From Methylocystis echinoides (GTDB lineage: Bacteria > Pseudomonadota > Alphaproteobacteria > Rhizobiales > Beijerinckiaceae): a stretch of DNA of 64,000 nt. The position numbers and the translations under genes were made by a program. This document shows, in pieces, positions 53,358 through 60,955 of the stretch. How positions within the stretch are numbered: the stretch's first letter is position 1; each line of letters starts with the position of its first letter. The DNA lies in NCBI RefSeq assembly GCF_027923385.1, contig NZ_BSEC01000001.1, forward strand, positions 3,570,001 to 3,634,000. The letters are read 5' to 3'. The notes beneath the pieces are model-generated. The model ran no database searches, was not told the DNA's origin, and saw only the letters and a program-made list of their open reading frames with translations.

Positions 53358-53439
53358 GCAGAGGCTCCCGCTCTTGCCCCCGGAGCAATAAGGGTCGGCG
53401 CAAGGAGTGGCAAGCTGAGGCTTGTCGCGGTGCGCGGCA

Positions 53440-53472
53440 GGCGCCCGGCGAAACCCGCCGGGCGCCTTTTTT
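53440..53472. terminator. Strong stem-loop downstream of the second xoxF, with T run on the plus strand
   Basis: A perfect 11-bp stem GGCGCCCGGCG (53440-53450) / CGCCGGGCGCC (53456-53466) with a 5-nt loop is followed by TTTTTT on the plus strand. The minus-strand xoxF stops at 53482, so on its mRNA the hairpin is preceded by the A run and has no U run after it. It may protect the xoxF mRNA end, or terminate plus-strand antisense RNA. Confidence 0.7.
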
Positions 53473-53481
53473 GAAGCTGCC

Positions 53482-55494
53482 TTACTCCGGCAGCGCGAAG
53501 ACGGTCAGCACGCCGCCGAGGGCCGTATAGTTGGCGAGCGAGGCGTAGTTGCCCACCGCGCCGAGGCCTTCGTTCGACTTCGACAGACCCGCCGCAAGGC
53601 CGATGCCCGCCCAGCCGCCGACGCCCGACAGCACGGCCACATACTGCTTGCCGCCAGACTCATACACCGTCACATTGCCGATGATGCCCGACGGGGTCTT
53701 GTATTTGTAGAGCTCCTTGCCGGTCTTCGTGTCGACCGCCTTCAGATAGCCCTCCAGCGTGCCATAGAAGGTCACGCCGCCGTCGGTCGACGTCGCGCCG
53801 CCCCACGCCGAGAACTGCTCCTTGTTCGACCACACGATCTTGCCGGCCTTCGCGTCCCACGCGATGAAATTGCCGGTGTGGTTCGTGCCGTCGCCCAGCA
53901 CCTTGCCCGCCGGATACATCTCGAGTGTCGCGCCGACATAGGGCTGGCCCGCCGTGTAGCTCACGCGGAACGGCTCATAGTCCATGCAGACGTGGTTCGT
54001 CGGCACCATGAACAGGCCCGTCGCCGGATCATAGGAAGCCGGCTGCTCGTCCTTCGACCCCAGCGCCGCCGGGCAGACGCCCTGCGTGTTGGTGTCCTCG
54101 CCATTGTGCTGCGTCGAATATTTGTCCACGACCTGCGGACGGCCATAGGTCTTGGACGACTTGTCCATGTCGACCTTCGTCGCCCAGTTCACCGCCGGAT
54201 CATACTTCTCGGCGACGAGCAGCTCGCCATTGGTGCGGTCGAGCGTATAGGCGAAGCCGTTACGGTCGAAGTGAACCAGCGTCTTGCGCTTCGCGCCGCC
54301 GATGTCCTGGTCGGCCAGGATCATCTCGTTGATGCCGTCGTAATCCCACTCGTCGTGGGGGGTCATCTGGTAGAGCCACTTCACCTTGCCGGTGTCGAGG
54401 TCGCGCGCCCAGATCGTCATCGACCAGCGATTGTCGCCGGGACGCTGGTTCGGGTTCCAGGTCGAGGGGTTGCCCGAGCCGTAATAGACCAGGTTCAGCT
54501 CCGGGTCATAGGAATACCAGCCCCAGGTCGTGCCGCCGCCCGTCTGCCACTGGTCGCCCTGCCAGGTGTTGACGCCCGAGTCCTTGCCGACAACCGTGCC
54601 GAGATGGGTGGTCTTGTCCGGGTCGATCAGCGTGTCGGCGTCCGGGCCCATGGAGTAGCCGCGCCACACCTGCTTGCCGTCCTTCACCGAGTAAGCGGTG
54701 ATATGGCCGCGCACGCCGAACTCGCCGCCGGCGATGCCCACGAACACCTTGTCCTTGAAGACATGCGGCGCCGCGGTCGAGGTCTGGCCCTTCGACGGAT
54801 CGCCGTTCTTCACCGACCACACCAGCTTGCCGGTCTTGGCGTCGAGCGCGATCAGCGTCGTGTCGGCCTGGGCGAGGAAGATCTTGCCGTCGCCGTAAGC
54901 GAGGCCGCGGTTCACCGTGTCGCAGCACATCACCGGAACGACCGACGGGTCCTGCTTGGGCTCATACTTCCAGAGGATCTGATGCGACGGATCCTTCAGA
55001 TCCAGCGCATAGACGATGTTGGGGAACGGCGTGTGCAGATACATCACGTCGCCGATAACCAGCGGCGCGCCCTCGTGACCACGCAGGACGCCGGTCGAGA
55101 ACTGCCAGGCCGGCTGCATCTTGCCGACATTGTCGGGGGTGATCTGCTTCAGGCCGGAGTGGCGCTGGTTGTAATAGTCGCCCGTCGGCATGACCCACTG
55201 CTTCGGGTCCTTCGACAGCGTCAGCAGCTCATCGCTCGACGACGCAGCAGCGGAAGAAGCAGCAGGCGCAGCCGGAGCCGCAGGCGCGGCCGGCGCGGCC
55301 GGCGTGGCTTCCGTCGCCGCCGCGACCACCTTGGCGTGGCTTTCGGCGCTGGCGTGTTCCGACTCCGGCGGCTTTACATTGAACAAGGAGCCATTGCCGA
55401 AATAGATCGCGGCGCCGACCGACCAGATCGTCGCGACGGAGAGCGCCAGCGTTCGGTTCGCCGCTGCGCGATGCGCATCATTATCCTTGGACAT
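53482..55494 (-). CDS. xoxF: Lanthanide-type PQQ-dependent methanol dehydrogenase, membrane-anchored (XoxF1-like)
   Basis: This 670-residue quinoprotein is taken from ATG 55494, 7-8 nt after GGAGGG. The N-terminus has one helix without a clear cleavage site ([18 protein letters not shown], about 14-31), then an Ala/Pro-rich tether with [14 protein letters not shown]. The enzyme starts around [20 protein letters not shown]. The disulfide pair is Cys190-Cys191 in [11 protein letters not shown]. Catalytic Asp384 and the lanthanide-type second Asp386 lie in [13 protein letters not shown]. It probably oxidises methanol in the periplasm; clade by recall only. The reading frame is open upstream and continuous with the separate domain at 55495-55944, so a longer 820-residue product is possible. 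No xoxG or xoxJ is nearby. Confidence 0.9.
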   Translation of the reverse strand: MSKDNDAHRAAANRTLALSVATIWSVGAAIYFGNGSLFNVKPPESEHASAESHAKVVAAATEATPAAPAAPAAPAAPAASSAAASSSDELLTLSKDPKQWVMPTGDYYNQRHSGLKQITPDNVGKMQPAWQFSTGVLRGHEGAPLVIGDVMYLHTPFPNIVYALDLKDPSHQILWKYEPKQDPSVVPVMCCDTVNRGLAYGDGKIFLAQADTTLIALDAKTGKLVWSVKNGDPSKGQTSTAAPHVFKDKVFVGIAGGEFGVRGHITAYSVKDGKQVWRGYSMGPDADTLIDPDKTTHLGTVVGKDSGVNTWQGDQWQTGGGTTWGWYSYDPELNLVYYGSGNPSTWNPNQRPGDNRWSMTIWARDLDTGKVKWLYQMTPHDEWDYDGINEMILADQDIGGAKRKTLVHFDRNGFAYTLDRTNGELLVAEKYDPAVNWATKVDMDKSSKTYGRPQVVDKYSTQHNGEDTNTQGVCPAALGSKDEQPASYDPATGLFMVPTNHVCMDYEPFRVSYTAGQPYVGATLEMYPAGKVLGDGTNHTGNFIAWDAKAGKIVWSNKEQFSAWGGATSTDGGVTFYGTLEGYLKAVDTKTGKELYKYKTPSGIIGNVTVYESGGKQYVAVLSGVGGWAGIGLAAGLSKSNEGLGAVGNYASLANYTALGGVLTVFALPE

Positions 55495-55944
55495 TTTCCA
55501 CCCTCCCTGCCGCGATTGAACTGCGGCTAGCCATTTATCGAAGTCTTCCCTGCCCTCGTTCTCCTGCGTGATCAGGCGCACGCTGATCTCTTTGGAGCCC
55601 AGGGCTTTCACTTCCGCCTCGAACTCGTCCAGCGACAGGATCGAGGGCGTCATGCCAAATTCATCCTTGCGCTGAAGCGCGCCAATCTTCCGCTCCACGA
55701 GCGTCTCGAGCACCCAATAGCCGCTTTCGACGCGCGGCTCGACCGTCAGCTTCGCAGTCGAGGTGACGAGATCGAATTCCGCCGGGTTGGTGACGCCATA
55801 GGCGGCGTAATCGAATTCCTCTTCAATAAGATATTCTTTTTGAATAGTGATATTCAGCTCCGGCGCGCCGCCTGCGGCTCTTGTCTCCGAACGCAGGAGA
55901 TGTATGACTTCGCTCGGCGTGAGTTTCAAAACAAAAATGCTCAT
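55495..55944 (-). CDS. Unrecognised 150-residue domain fused in frame to the N-terminus of XoxF1-like protein
   Basis: This frame starts at ATG 55944 ([17 protein letters not shown]), 7 nt after AAGAGAGCG, and runs without a stop into the methanol dehydrogenase. The join reads [12 protein letters not shown], so the dehydrogenase's own Shine-Dalgarno sequence encodes the last linker residues. The domain has no signal peptide, is rich in Glu and beta-prone residues ([20 protein letters not shown]) and ends in a helix ([13 protein letters not shown]). I know no family for it. Attached to the enzyme it would sit in the cytoplasm with the enzyme outside. A separate gene that lost its stop codon is an alternative. 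Confidence 0.65.
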
Positions 55945-55987
55945 TGACGCTCTCTTTTGGGACCCGCTTTACTCTTGACAGCCTGTC

Positions 55988-56004
55988 GAATGCTCATCGC
56001 ATTC
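55988..56004. promoter_or_regulatory. Operator-like inverted repeat in the divergent xoxF/permease region
   Basis: GAATGC (55988-55993) and GCATTC (55999-56004) form a perfect 6-bp inverted repeat around TCATC, 44 bp upstream of the 55944 start. A TTGACA (55975-55980) sits beside it on the plus strand, without a good -10 box. It is a possible regulator site; the protein is unknown. Confidence 0.35.
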
Positions 56005-56199
56005 AAGGTCTAAACGACACTAGCGGATGGCTGTCCTATCGACAAGCTTAGGTCCTATCAAGCGCGGCCGCTCCATGGCCAAGCTGCCGTTTCAGCAAAA
56101 CCGGGGCTGGCGGCCGGCCTTGCGCCGAAGTAAGAGTTGCAAATGGACAAGCTTTGCGCGCTCCGCGCGAAGTGTTCGCAACGTCAGGGGCAGGCGTCG

Positions 56200-57558
56200 A
56201 TGGAACAGCAGCAGCACGGGTTCAAACGCACGCTCGGGGTCCGGCAGATGCGCCTCCTGGCGCTCGGCTCGACGATTGGCGTTGGCCTGTTTCTGGGCTC
56301 GGCCTCGGCGATCAAGGTCGCGGGACCCTCGATCCTTCTGGCCTATCTCCTCGCGGGGGTGATGACCTTCTTCATCCTGCGCGCGCTCGGCGAGATGGCG
56401 ATCCATCATCCGGTCACGGGCTCCTTCGCCGCCTATGCGACGCATTACGTCAGCCCCTTCCTGGGCTATCTGGTCGGCTGGGGCTACTGGTTCTACTGGA
56501 CGATCATCGCCATCGCCGAAGTGACCGCCGTCGGCATCTATATGCAGTACTGGTATCCGGGTTCCGCCCAGTGGGTCTGGGCTTTCTCGGCGATCGCGGT
56601 CATGGGCGTGGTCAATCTGTTCACCGCCCGCGTCTTTGGCGAATTCGAGTTCTGGTTTTCCCTCATCAAGGTCGCGACCATTCTGGTCATGATCGGCCTC
56701 GGCCTCTTCGTGATCCTCTTCGGCTTTCCCGGCGAATGGGCGCCCGTCGGGATCTCCAATCTGACGCAGATCGGCGGCTTCTTCCCCGCGGGCGTCGCCG
56801 GATGTCTGCTCTCCATGCAAATGGTCGTCTACGCCTATGTCGGCGTGGAGATGATCGGCATCGCCGCCGGCGAGGCCGAGGACCCGCAAAACACCATCCC
56901 GATGGCCATCGACTCCTTCGTGTGGCGCATCATCATTTTCTACGTGGGCGCGCTTTTCGTCATTCTGGCGATCTTCCCCTGGAACAGGATCGGCGTCGAC
57001 GGCAGCCCCTTCGTCCAGGTGTTCCAGCGCGTCGGGCTGGAGAAAGCCGCCGGCCTCGTCAATTTCGTCGTGATCACCGCCGCCCTGTCGTCCTGCAACG
57101 GCGGCATCTTCAGCAGCGGGCGCATCCTTCACACCCTCGCCGCGTCGCAGCAGGCGCCCGGCTGGTTCGGGCATATCGCCGCAAACGGCATTCCGGTGCG
57201 CGCCATGCTGGTGACGACAGCCTTTCTCTTCCTCGGCGCCGGGCTGAACTATTTCACGCCGGCCCAGGCCTTCGAATATCTGACCGCCGCCGTCACCTTC
57301 ATCGGCATTCTGATCTGGCTCACCATCATTTACACGCACAGCCGGTTCCGCCGCCGTCTCGCGGAGACCGGCGAGGCGATCCCGGCGTTCCGGATGCCCT
57401 TCTGGCCGCTCTCGAGCTTTGTCGCCGGGGGATTTCTGGTCGCCGTCATCGGCATTCTGGTCAGCGTCGCCGAAACGCGCGGGCCTGTGATTGTCGGCCT
57501 TCTGTTGCTGGCGGCCCTTGCAGCGGGGTTCAGACTGACACAGCCGAAAACGGCCTGA
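56200..57558 (+). CDS. APC-family amino acid permease (GabP/ProY-like)
   Basis: This permease of 452 residues has twelve predicted helices and belongs to the amino-acid transporter group of the APC superfamily. It opens with GFKRTLGVRQMRLLALGSTI, then GVGLFLGSASAIKVAGPSI and the conserved FFILRALGEMAIHHPVTGSF in helices 1-3; YVGVEMIGIAAGEAEDPQNTIP is the family motif after helix 6. It imports a neutral amino acid or GABA with H+; specificity cannot be read. ATG 56200 is chosen by family fit; ATG 56143 after AAGAG is possible and adds 19 residues. It is divergent from the second xoxF. Confidence 0.88.
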   Translation: MEQQQHGFKRTLGVRQMRLLALGSTIGVGLFLGSASAIKVAGPSILLAYLLAGVMTFFILRALGEMAIHHPVTGSFAAYATHYVSPFLGYLVGWGYWFYWTIIAIAEVTAVGIYMQYWYPGSAQWVWAFSAIAVMGVVNLFTARVFGEFEFWFSLIKVATILVMIGLGLFVILFGFPGEWAPVGISNLTQIGGFFPAGVAGCLLSMQMVVYAYVGVEMIGIAAGEAEDPQNTIPMAIDSFVWRIIIFYVGALFVILAIFPWNRIGVDGSPFVQVFQRVGLEKAAGLVNFVVITAALSSCNGGIFSSGRILHTLAASQQAPGWFGHIAANGIPVRAMLVTTAFLFLGAGLNYFTPAQAFEYLTAAVTFIGILIWLTIIYTHSRFRRRLAETGEAIPAFRMPFWPLSSFVAGGFLVAVIGILVSVAETRGPVIVGLLLLAALAAGFRLTQPKTA

Positions 57559-57585
57559 GGAAACGCCCCTCTTCGCTTCCCGGTT

Positions 57586-58215
57586 TCACGGACCATTCGA
57601 TGCGAGATAGCGCGGGTCGCCGTTCCTGATCGCCGCCGTCGCGGCGGCGACGCCAGCCGCGCTGAGCGAGACGCCGCAGAATACGCCGATGCGCTGCACC
57701 GCTTCGTCCGGCGCCGCCAGACATTTCTCGTAGGAGAGCAGCAAGGCGGGACACTGGCTTTCCGACAGCCGCCGAAGCGCCTTGTCGTAGCTGCGCGTCG
57801 CAAGGCCGAGCGCCTCCAGCACGTCCATGTCCAAGGCGAGGTGATTCCGCATCGCAATGGCGAGAATGTCGCGAAAGATGAAGATCACGCGGGGATTGCG
57901 CAGGTGTTTCTCCCAAAGCGGGAGCAGGTCCCTGAAGCCGGGGTTCTTGAAGCCCCATACGTCGTGCCCGGCGTCCCGCAGACGGCAAAGACGCGCGAAT
58001 CGTTCCTCGTCCGAGGTCTTGACGCATTGCTTGACCTCGGCGTCCTCATGTGTCGGACCCGTCAGACTCGCGCCCATGAAGACGCCAAGCTCGCCGAGAA
58101 TGCGCGAAACCATCGTGGTGCCCGACCGCCCGACGCCGGTCGCCACGATCGTCATCTGGGGGGAAAGAGGCGCGGGACGAAGCGCCCAGCAGCCCGAGTT
58201 CGCCTGAAGATTCAT
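57586..58215 (-). CDS. Sulfotransferase-like P-loop protein
   Basis: This protein of about 209 residues has a 5'-phosphosulfate-binding P loop at TGVGRSGTTMVSRIL and a probable 3'-phosphate region around VIFIFRDILAIAMRNHL. The domain is compact and lacks membrane helices. It may sulfate a glycan or lipid using PAPS. The start is uncertain: ATG 58263, 58215 or 58155 (MTIVATGVGRSG) are all in frame. It lies next to the kdsA/kdsB and glycosyltransferase genes, which suggests a surface-polysaccharide substrate. It is convergent with the permease, 27 bp apart. Confidence 0.75.
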   Translation of the reverse strand: MNLQANSGCWALRPAPLSPQMTIVATGVGRSGTTMVSRILGELGVFMGASLTGPTHEDAEVKQCVKTSDEERFARLCRLRDAGHDVWGFKNPGFRDLLPLWEKHLRNPRVIFIFRDILAIAMRNHLALDMDVLEALGLATRSYDKALRRLSESQCPALLLSYEKCLAAPDEAVQRIGVFCGVSLSAAGVAAATAAIRNGDPRYLASNGP

Positions 58216-58310
58216 TCCCGGCCCGTGCTGGAACGAAGACAAGCCACAGCTTGACAATACCATGCCAGAATTGCAACCGGATTTGACGGCCGCGCAGCCG
58301 GCGCGCCCGG

Positions 58311-59150
58311 CTAATCGAGCGCGACGGGCCGGGCCTTCGCAACCGCGTCGAGCGCCATGAGCGTCTCGATAAAGGCAGGCATGGCGCGAAGCGGCAGCAT
58401 GTTCGGCCCATCCGAGGGCGCCTTGTCGGGATCGGGATGGGTTTCCGCGAACACGCCTGCGACGCCAACCGCGACTGCCGCTCTGGCGAGAACCGGGGCC
58501 ATGCGCCGGTCGCCGCCCGAGGCGACGCCCATGCCGCCTGGCTGCTGCACGGCGTGAGTCGCGTCGAAGATCACCGGATAACCGGTCTTCGCCATGATCG
58601 GCAGGCCGCGCATGTCGACCACGAGCGTGTTGTATCCGAAGCTGACGCCGCGCTCGGTAAGCAGGATGCGCTCATTTCCTGCGCTCGCGACTTTGGCCGC
58701 CGCATTGGCGATGTCCCACGGGGCCATGAACTGGCCCTTCTTGATATTGATGACGGCGCCCGTGGCGCCCGCGGCGACGAGCAGGTCGGTCTGCCGCGAC
58801 AGGAAAGCCGGTATTTGCAGGATGTCGACCACTTCCGCGACGGGCCGGCATTGCTCCTGCGTGTGAATATCGGTCAGCACGGGCAGGTTGAATCGCGTCC
58901 GGATCTCCGCAAAAACGGCGAGCGCCTTTTCGAGGCCAAGACCGCGGACGCCACTGACCGAGGTTCTGTTCGCCTTGTCGAAAGACGTCTTGTAGACGAG
59001 GCCGACGCCCGCAGCGGACGCCATTTCCACGAGCGCTGCGGCGCATTCGAGCGCGTGATCGCGCGATTCGAGCTGGCACGGACCCGCGATCAGGGTGAAC
59101 GGCAGATCATTGCCGAAGACGACGTTTCCGACGGTCACATGACGTTGCAT
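58311..59150 (-). CDS. kdsA: 3-deoxy-8-phosphooctulonate (Kdo-8-P) synthase
   Basis: This enzyme of 279 residues condenses arabinose 5-phosphate with phosphoenolpyruvate to Kdo-8-P, the precursor of Kdo in LPS and some capsules. Family motifs are LIAGPCQLESRDHAL, YKTSFDKANRTSVSG, VLTDIHTQEQC, VINIKKGQFMAPWD and the terminal FAETHPDPDKAPSDGPNMLPL. The start is ATG 59150 after AAGAGCAGCC. Many alphaproteobacteria carry kdsA between pyrG and eno; its placement here beside a sulfotransferase and glycosyltransferase may mark a second, locus-specific copy. It is divergent from kdsB. Confidence 0.93.
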   Translation of the reverse strand: MQRHVTVGNVVFGNDLPFTLIAGPCQLESRDHALECAAALVEMASAAGVGLVYKTSFDKANRTSVSGVRGLGLEKALAVFAEIRTRFNLPVLTDIHTQEQCRPVAEVVDILQIPAFLSRQTDLLVAAGATGAVINIKKGQFMAPWDIANAAAKVASAGNERILLTERGVSFGYNTLVVDMRGLPIMAKTGYPVIFDATHAVQQPGGMGVASGGDRRMAPVLARAAVAVGVAGVFAETHPDPDKAPSDGPNMLPLRAMPAFIETLMALDAVAKARPVALD

Positions 59151-59346
59151 GGCTGCTCTTTTCCCCGGCGTGAGGCGCCGCCGGCATCGGGGCGCGCCCG
59201 GCCGCCTGCTTTGGCCCGCAGTATGCGCGCCTGCGAACGATGCCGATTTTTCGCGGAAACTATCGGCGCGCCGCGGGCGCGTCAAACCGCGCCGCTTGTT
59301 TCACGCAAACGCCCCCGTTAAGACAGAGCCAACAGGGCGCTTATCC

Positions 59347-60138
59347 ATGAAAACGGCGATCGTCATACCTGCGCGTTACGGTTCCGCGCGATTTCCGGGC
59401 AAACCGCTGCATCCGGTCCTCGGCGTCTCCATGCTCGAAAGGGTCTGGCGAATCGCCACCAGCATCGACAATGCGGCGGAGGTTCTTGTCGCGACAGAAG
59501 ACCGCCGCATCGTCGATTTCGCCGAGGGTTTTGGCGCGCGCGCGGTGATGACTTCGGAAAGCTGCGCGAACGGCACCGAGCGAACCGCCGAAGCGCTGAA
59601 GGTCGCCGGCGTCAGCGCCGAGATCATCGTCAATCTGCAGGGCGACGCCCTGCTGACCCCGCCCTGGGTTCTCGACGCGATGATCGACGACATGCGCGGC
59701 GATCCCGGCGCGGACATCGTCACGCCGGCCGTGCGACTGGACGGACGCGCGCTGGAGGAATTCCTCGAAATGAAGGAAATGACGCCGGCGAGCGGCACAT
59801 CCGTCGTTTTCGACAATCGGCGTCGCGCGCTCTACTTTTCCAAACGGGTGATCCCCTTCATTCGCAAGACGGGGCACGCGACGGTTCATCGCCACATCGG
59901 TCTTTATGCATTCCGCGCCGAGAGTCTCGATCGCTATGTGCGCCTGCCGCAGACGCCCCTCGAGATCACCGAGGGCCTGGAGCAGTTGCGCGCGCTCGAA
60001 CATGGCATGACGATAAAGGTCGCGGTCGTTGATTATCGGGGCCGCAGTCACGGCTCGGTGGATTCACCCGAAGACGTGGCCTTCGTCGAACGCCTCATCG
60101 CGCGCGAGGGCGAGCTTGTGGAGCCGCGCCGCGCATGA
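59347..60138 (+). CDS. kdsB: CMP-Kdo synthetase (KdsB-like cytidylyltransferase)
   Basis: This nucleotidyltransferase of 263 residues activates Kdo with CTP. It starts MKTAIVIPARYGSARFPGKPL, the family CTP-binding N-terminus; VATEDRRIVDFAEGFG and SESCANGTERTAEAL follow. The metal-binding motif reads NLQGDALL where the common Kdo form is NVQGDEPL, so it differs at the residue after the Asp. HRHIGLYAFRAESLDRY and the terminal VDSPEDVAFVERLI agree with KdsB. It may belong to a capsule-type rather than core-LPS subgroup. Its stop overlaps the next start (ATGA). Confidence 0.88.
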   Translation: MKTAIVIPARYGSARFPGKPLHPVLGVSMLERVWRIATSIDNAAEVLVATEDRRIVDFAEGFGARAVMTSESCANGTERTAEALKVAGVSAEIIVNLQGDALLTPPWVLDAMIDDMRGDPGADIVTPAVRLDGRALEEFLEMKEMTPASGTSVVFDNRRRALYFSKRVIPFIRKTGHATVHRHIGLYAFRAESLDRYVRLPQTPLEITEGLEQLRALEHGMTIKVAVVDYRGRSHGSVDSPEDVAFVERLIAREGELVEPRRA

Positions 60139-60779
60139 CCCTGCTCGTTCTCGCGCGTCACGGCAACACCTTTGAAGCTGGTGAGGAAGCCCGCTGGGTC
60201 GGCGCCCGAAGCGATCTGCCGTTGACGGCAAAAGGACGCGAACAGGCCGCCGCCATCGGCGCGGCGTTGCGCGAAGCCGGCCTGATCCCGGCGCGAACGG
60301 TCGCCGGCCCGCTGAAGCGCACCCGCGAAACCGCGACCATCGCGCTCGAGGCGGCCGGCGCGGCGCCTGCCAGCGTCGAAATCGACGAGCGCCTCAGGGA
60401 AATCGATTACGGCGCCTGGGAGGGAAAGAGCACCGCCGAGATCCGGCAGGCGGGCGACGGCGACGCGCTCGCCGCCTGGGAGCAGGAGAACGTCTGGCCG
60501 ACCAGCGCCGGCTGGCCCTCCTCGCGCGAAACCTATCTGCGCAACTTCCTTGCGGTCATGGAGAGCCTGCGCGAAGAGCCTGGCGCGCCGGCCCTGCTCG
60601 TCTCCTCCAACGGACTGTTCCGACTGCTGGCCAACGCAATCGCGGGGGAGAGCTTCGCGAGCAAGATGGCCACCGGCCGGCTCGCGGTGATCCGTCTGTC
60701 CGGCGCGGATGGCGTGGAGATCAAGGGCTGGAATCTGAGCGCCGAAGACTTCCCGAACCGGGTCAGGGGTCTCACCTGA
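60135..60779 (+). CDS. Histidine phosphatase (phosphoglycerate mutase-like) protein coupled to kdsB
   Basis: This protein of 214 residues has the RHG signature in VLARHGNTFEAGE, a second basic motif (GPLKRTRETA), the acidic EIDYGAWEGKS block and a late segment with LLVSSNGLFRLLANA, where a His is expected but Asn is seen. Family members remove phosphate from sugars, nucleotides or proteins. The 4-nt overlap with kdsB suggests co-translation and a role in the same pathway, perhaps on a sugar phosphate such as Kdo-8-P, which is normally handled by the HAD enzyme KdsC. The replacement of the second catalytic His may alter or reduce activity. Confidence 0.85.
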   Translation: MTLLVLARHGNTFEAGEEARWVGARSDLPLTAKGREQAAAIGAALREAGLIPARTVAGPLKRTRETATIALEAAGAAPASVEIDERLREIDYGAWEGKSTAEIRQAGDGDALAAWEQENVWPTSAGWPSSRETYLRNFLAVMESLREEPGAPALLVSSNGLFRLLANAIAGESFASKMATGRLAVIRLSGADGVEIKGWNLSAEDFPNRVRGLT

Positions 60780-60955
60780 GGGCGAATCGTCGCGCGCCCG
60801 CCGCGACGACCGGACGAGAGAGGGAAACGCCCGCGCCGGGCGCCGGAATCGTCGCTGCCGCCAGCAATTAGACGCCCCACAAATTTCCGTTTGCATATGG
60901 CGACGCTCTAGGTAAAAGCCCTTATGGGTCTTTGCACTCGTGGAATCACGTCCTG

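Noticed and set aside
53422..55530. Plus-strand open frame of 702 codons
   Set aside because: It is antisense to the xoxF-like gene with all PQQ-dehydrogenase motifs; no ribosome binding site or recognised motif.
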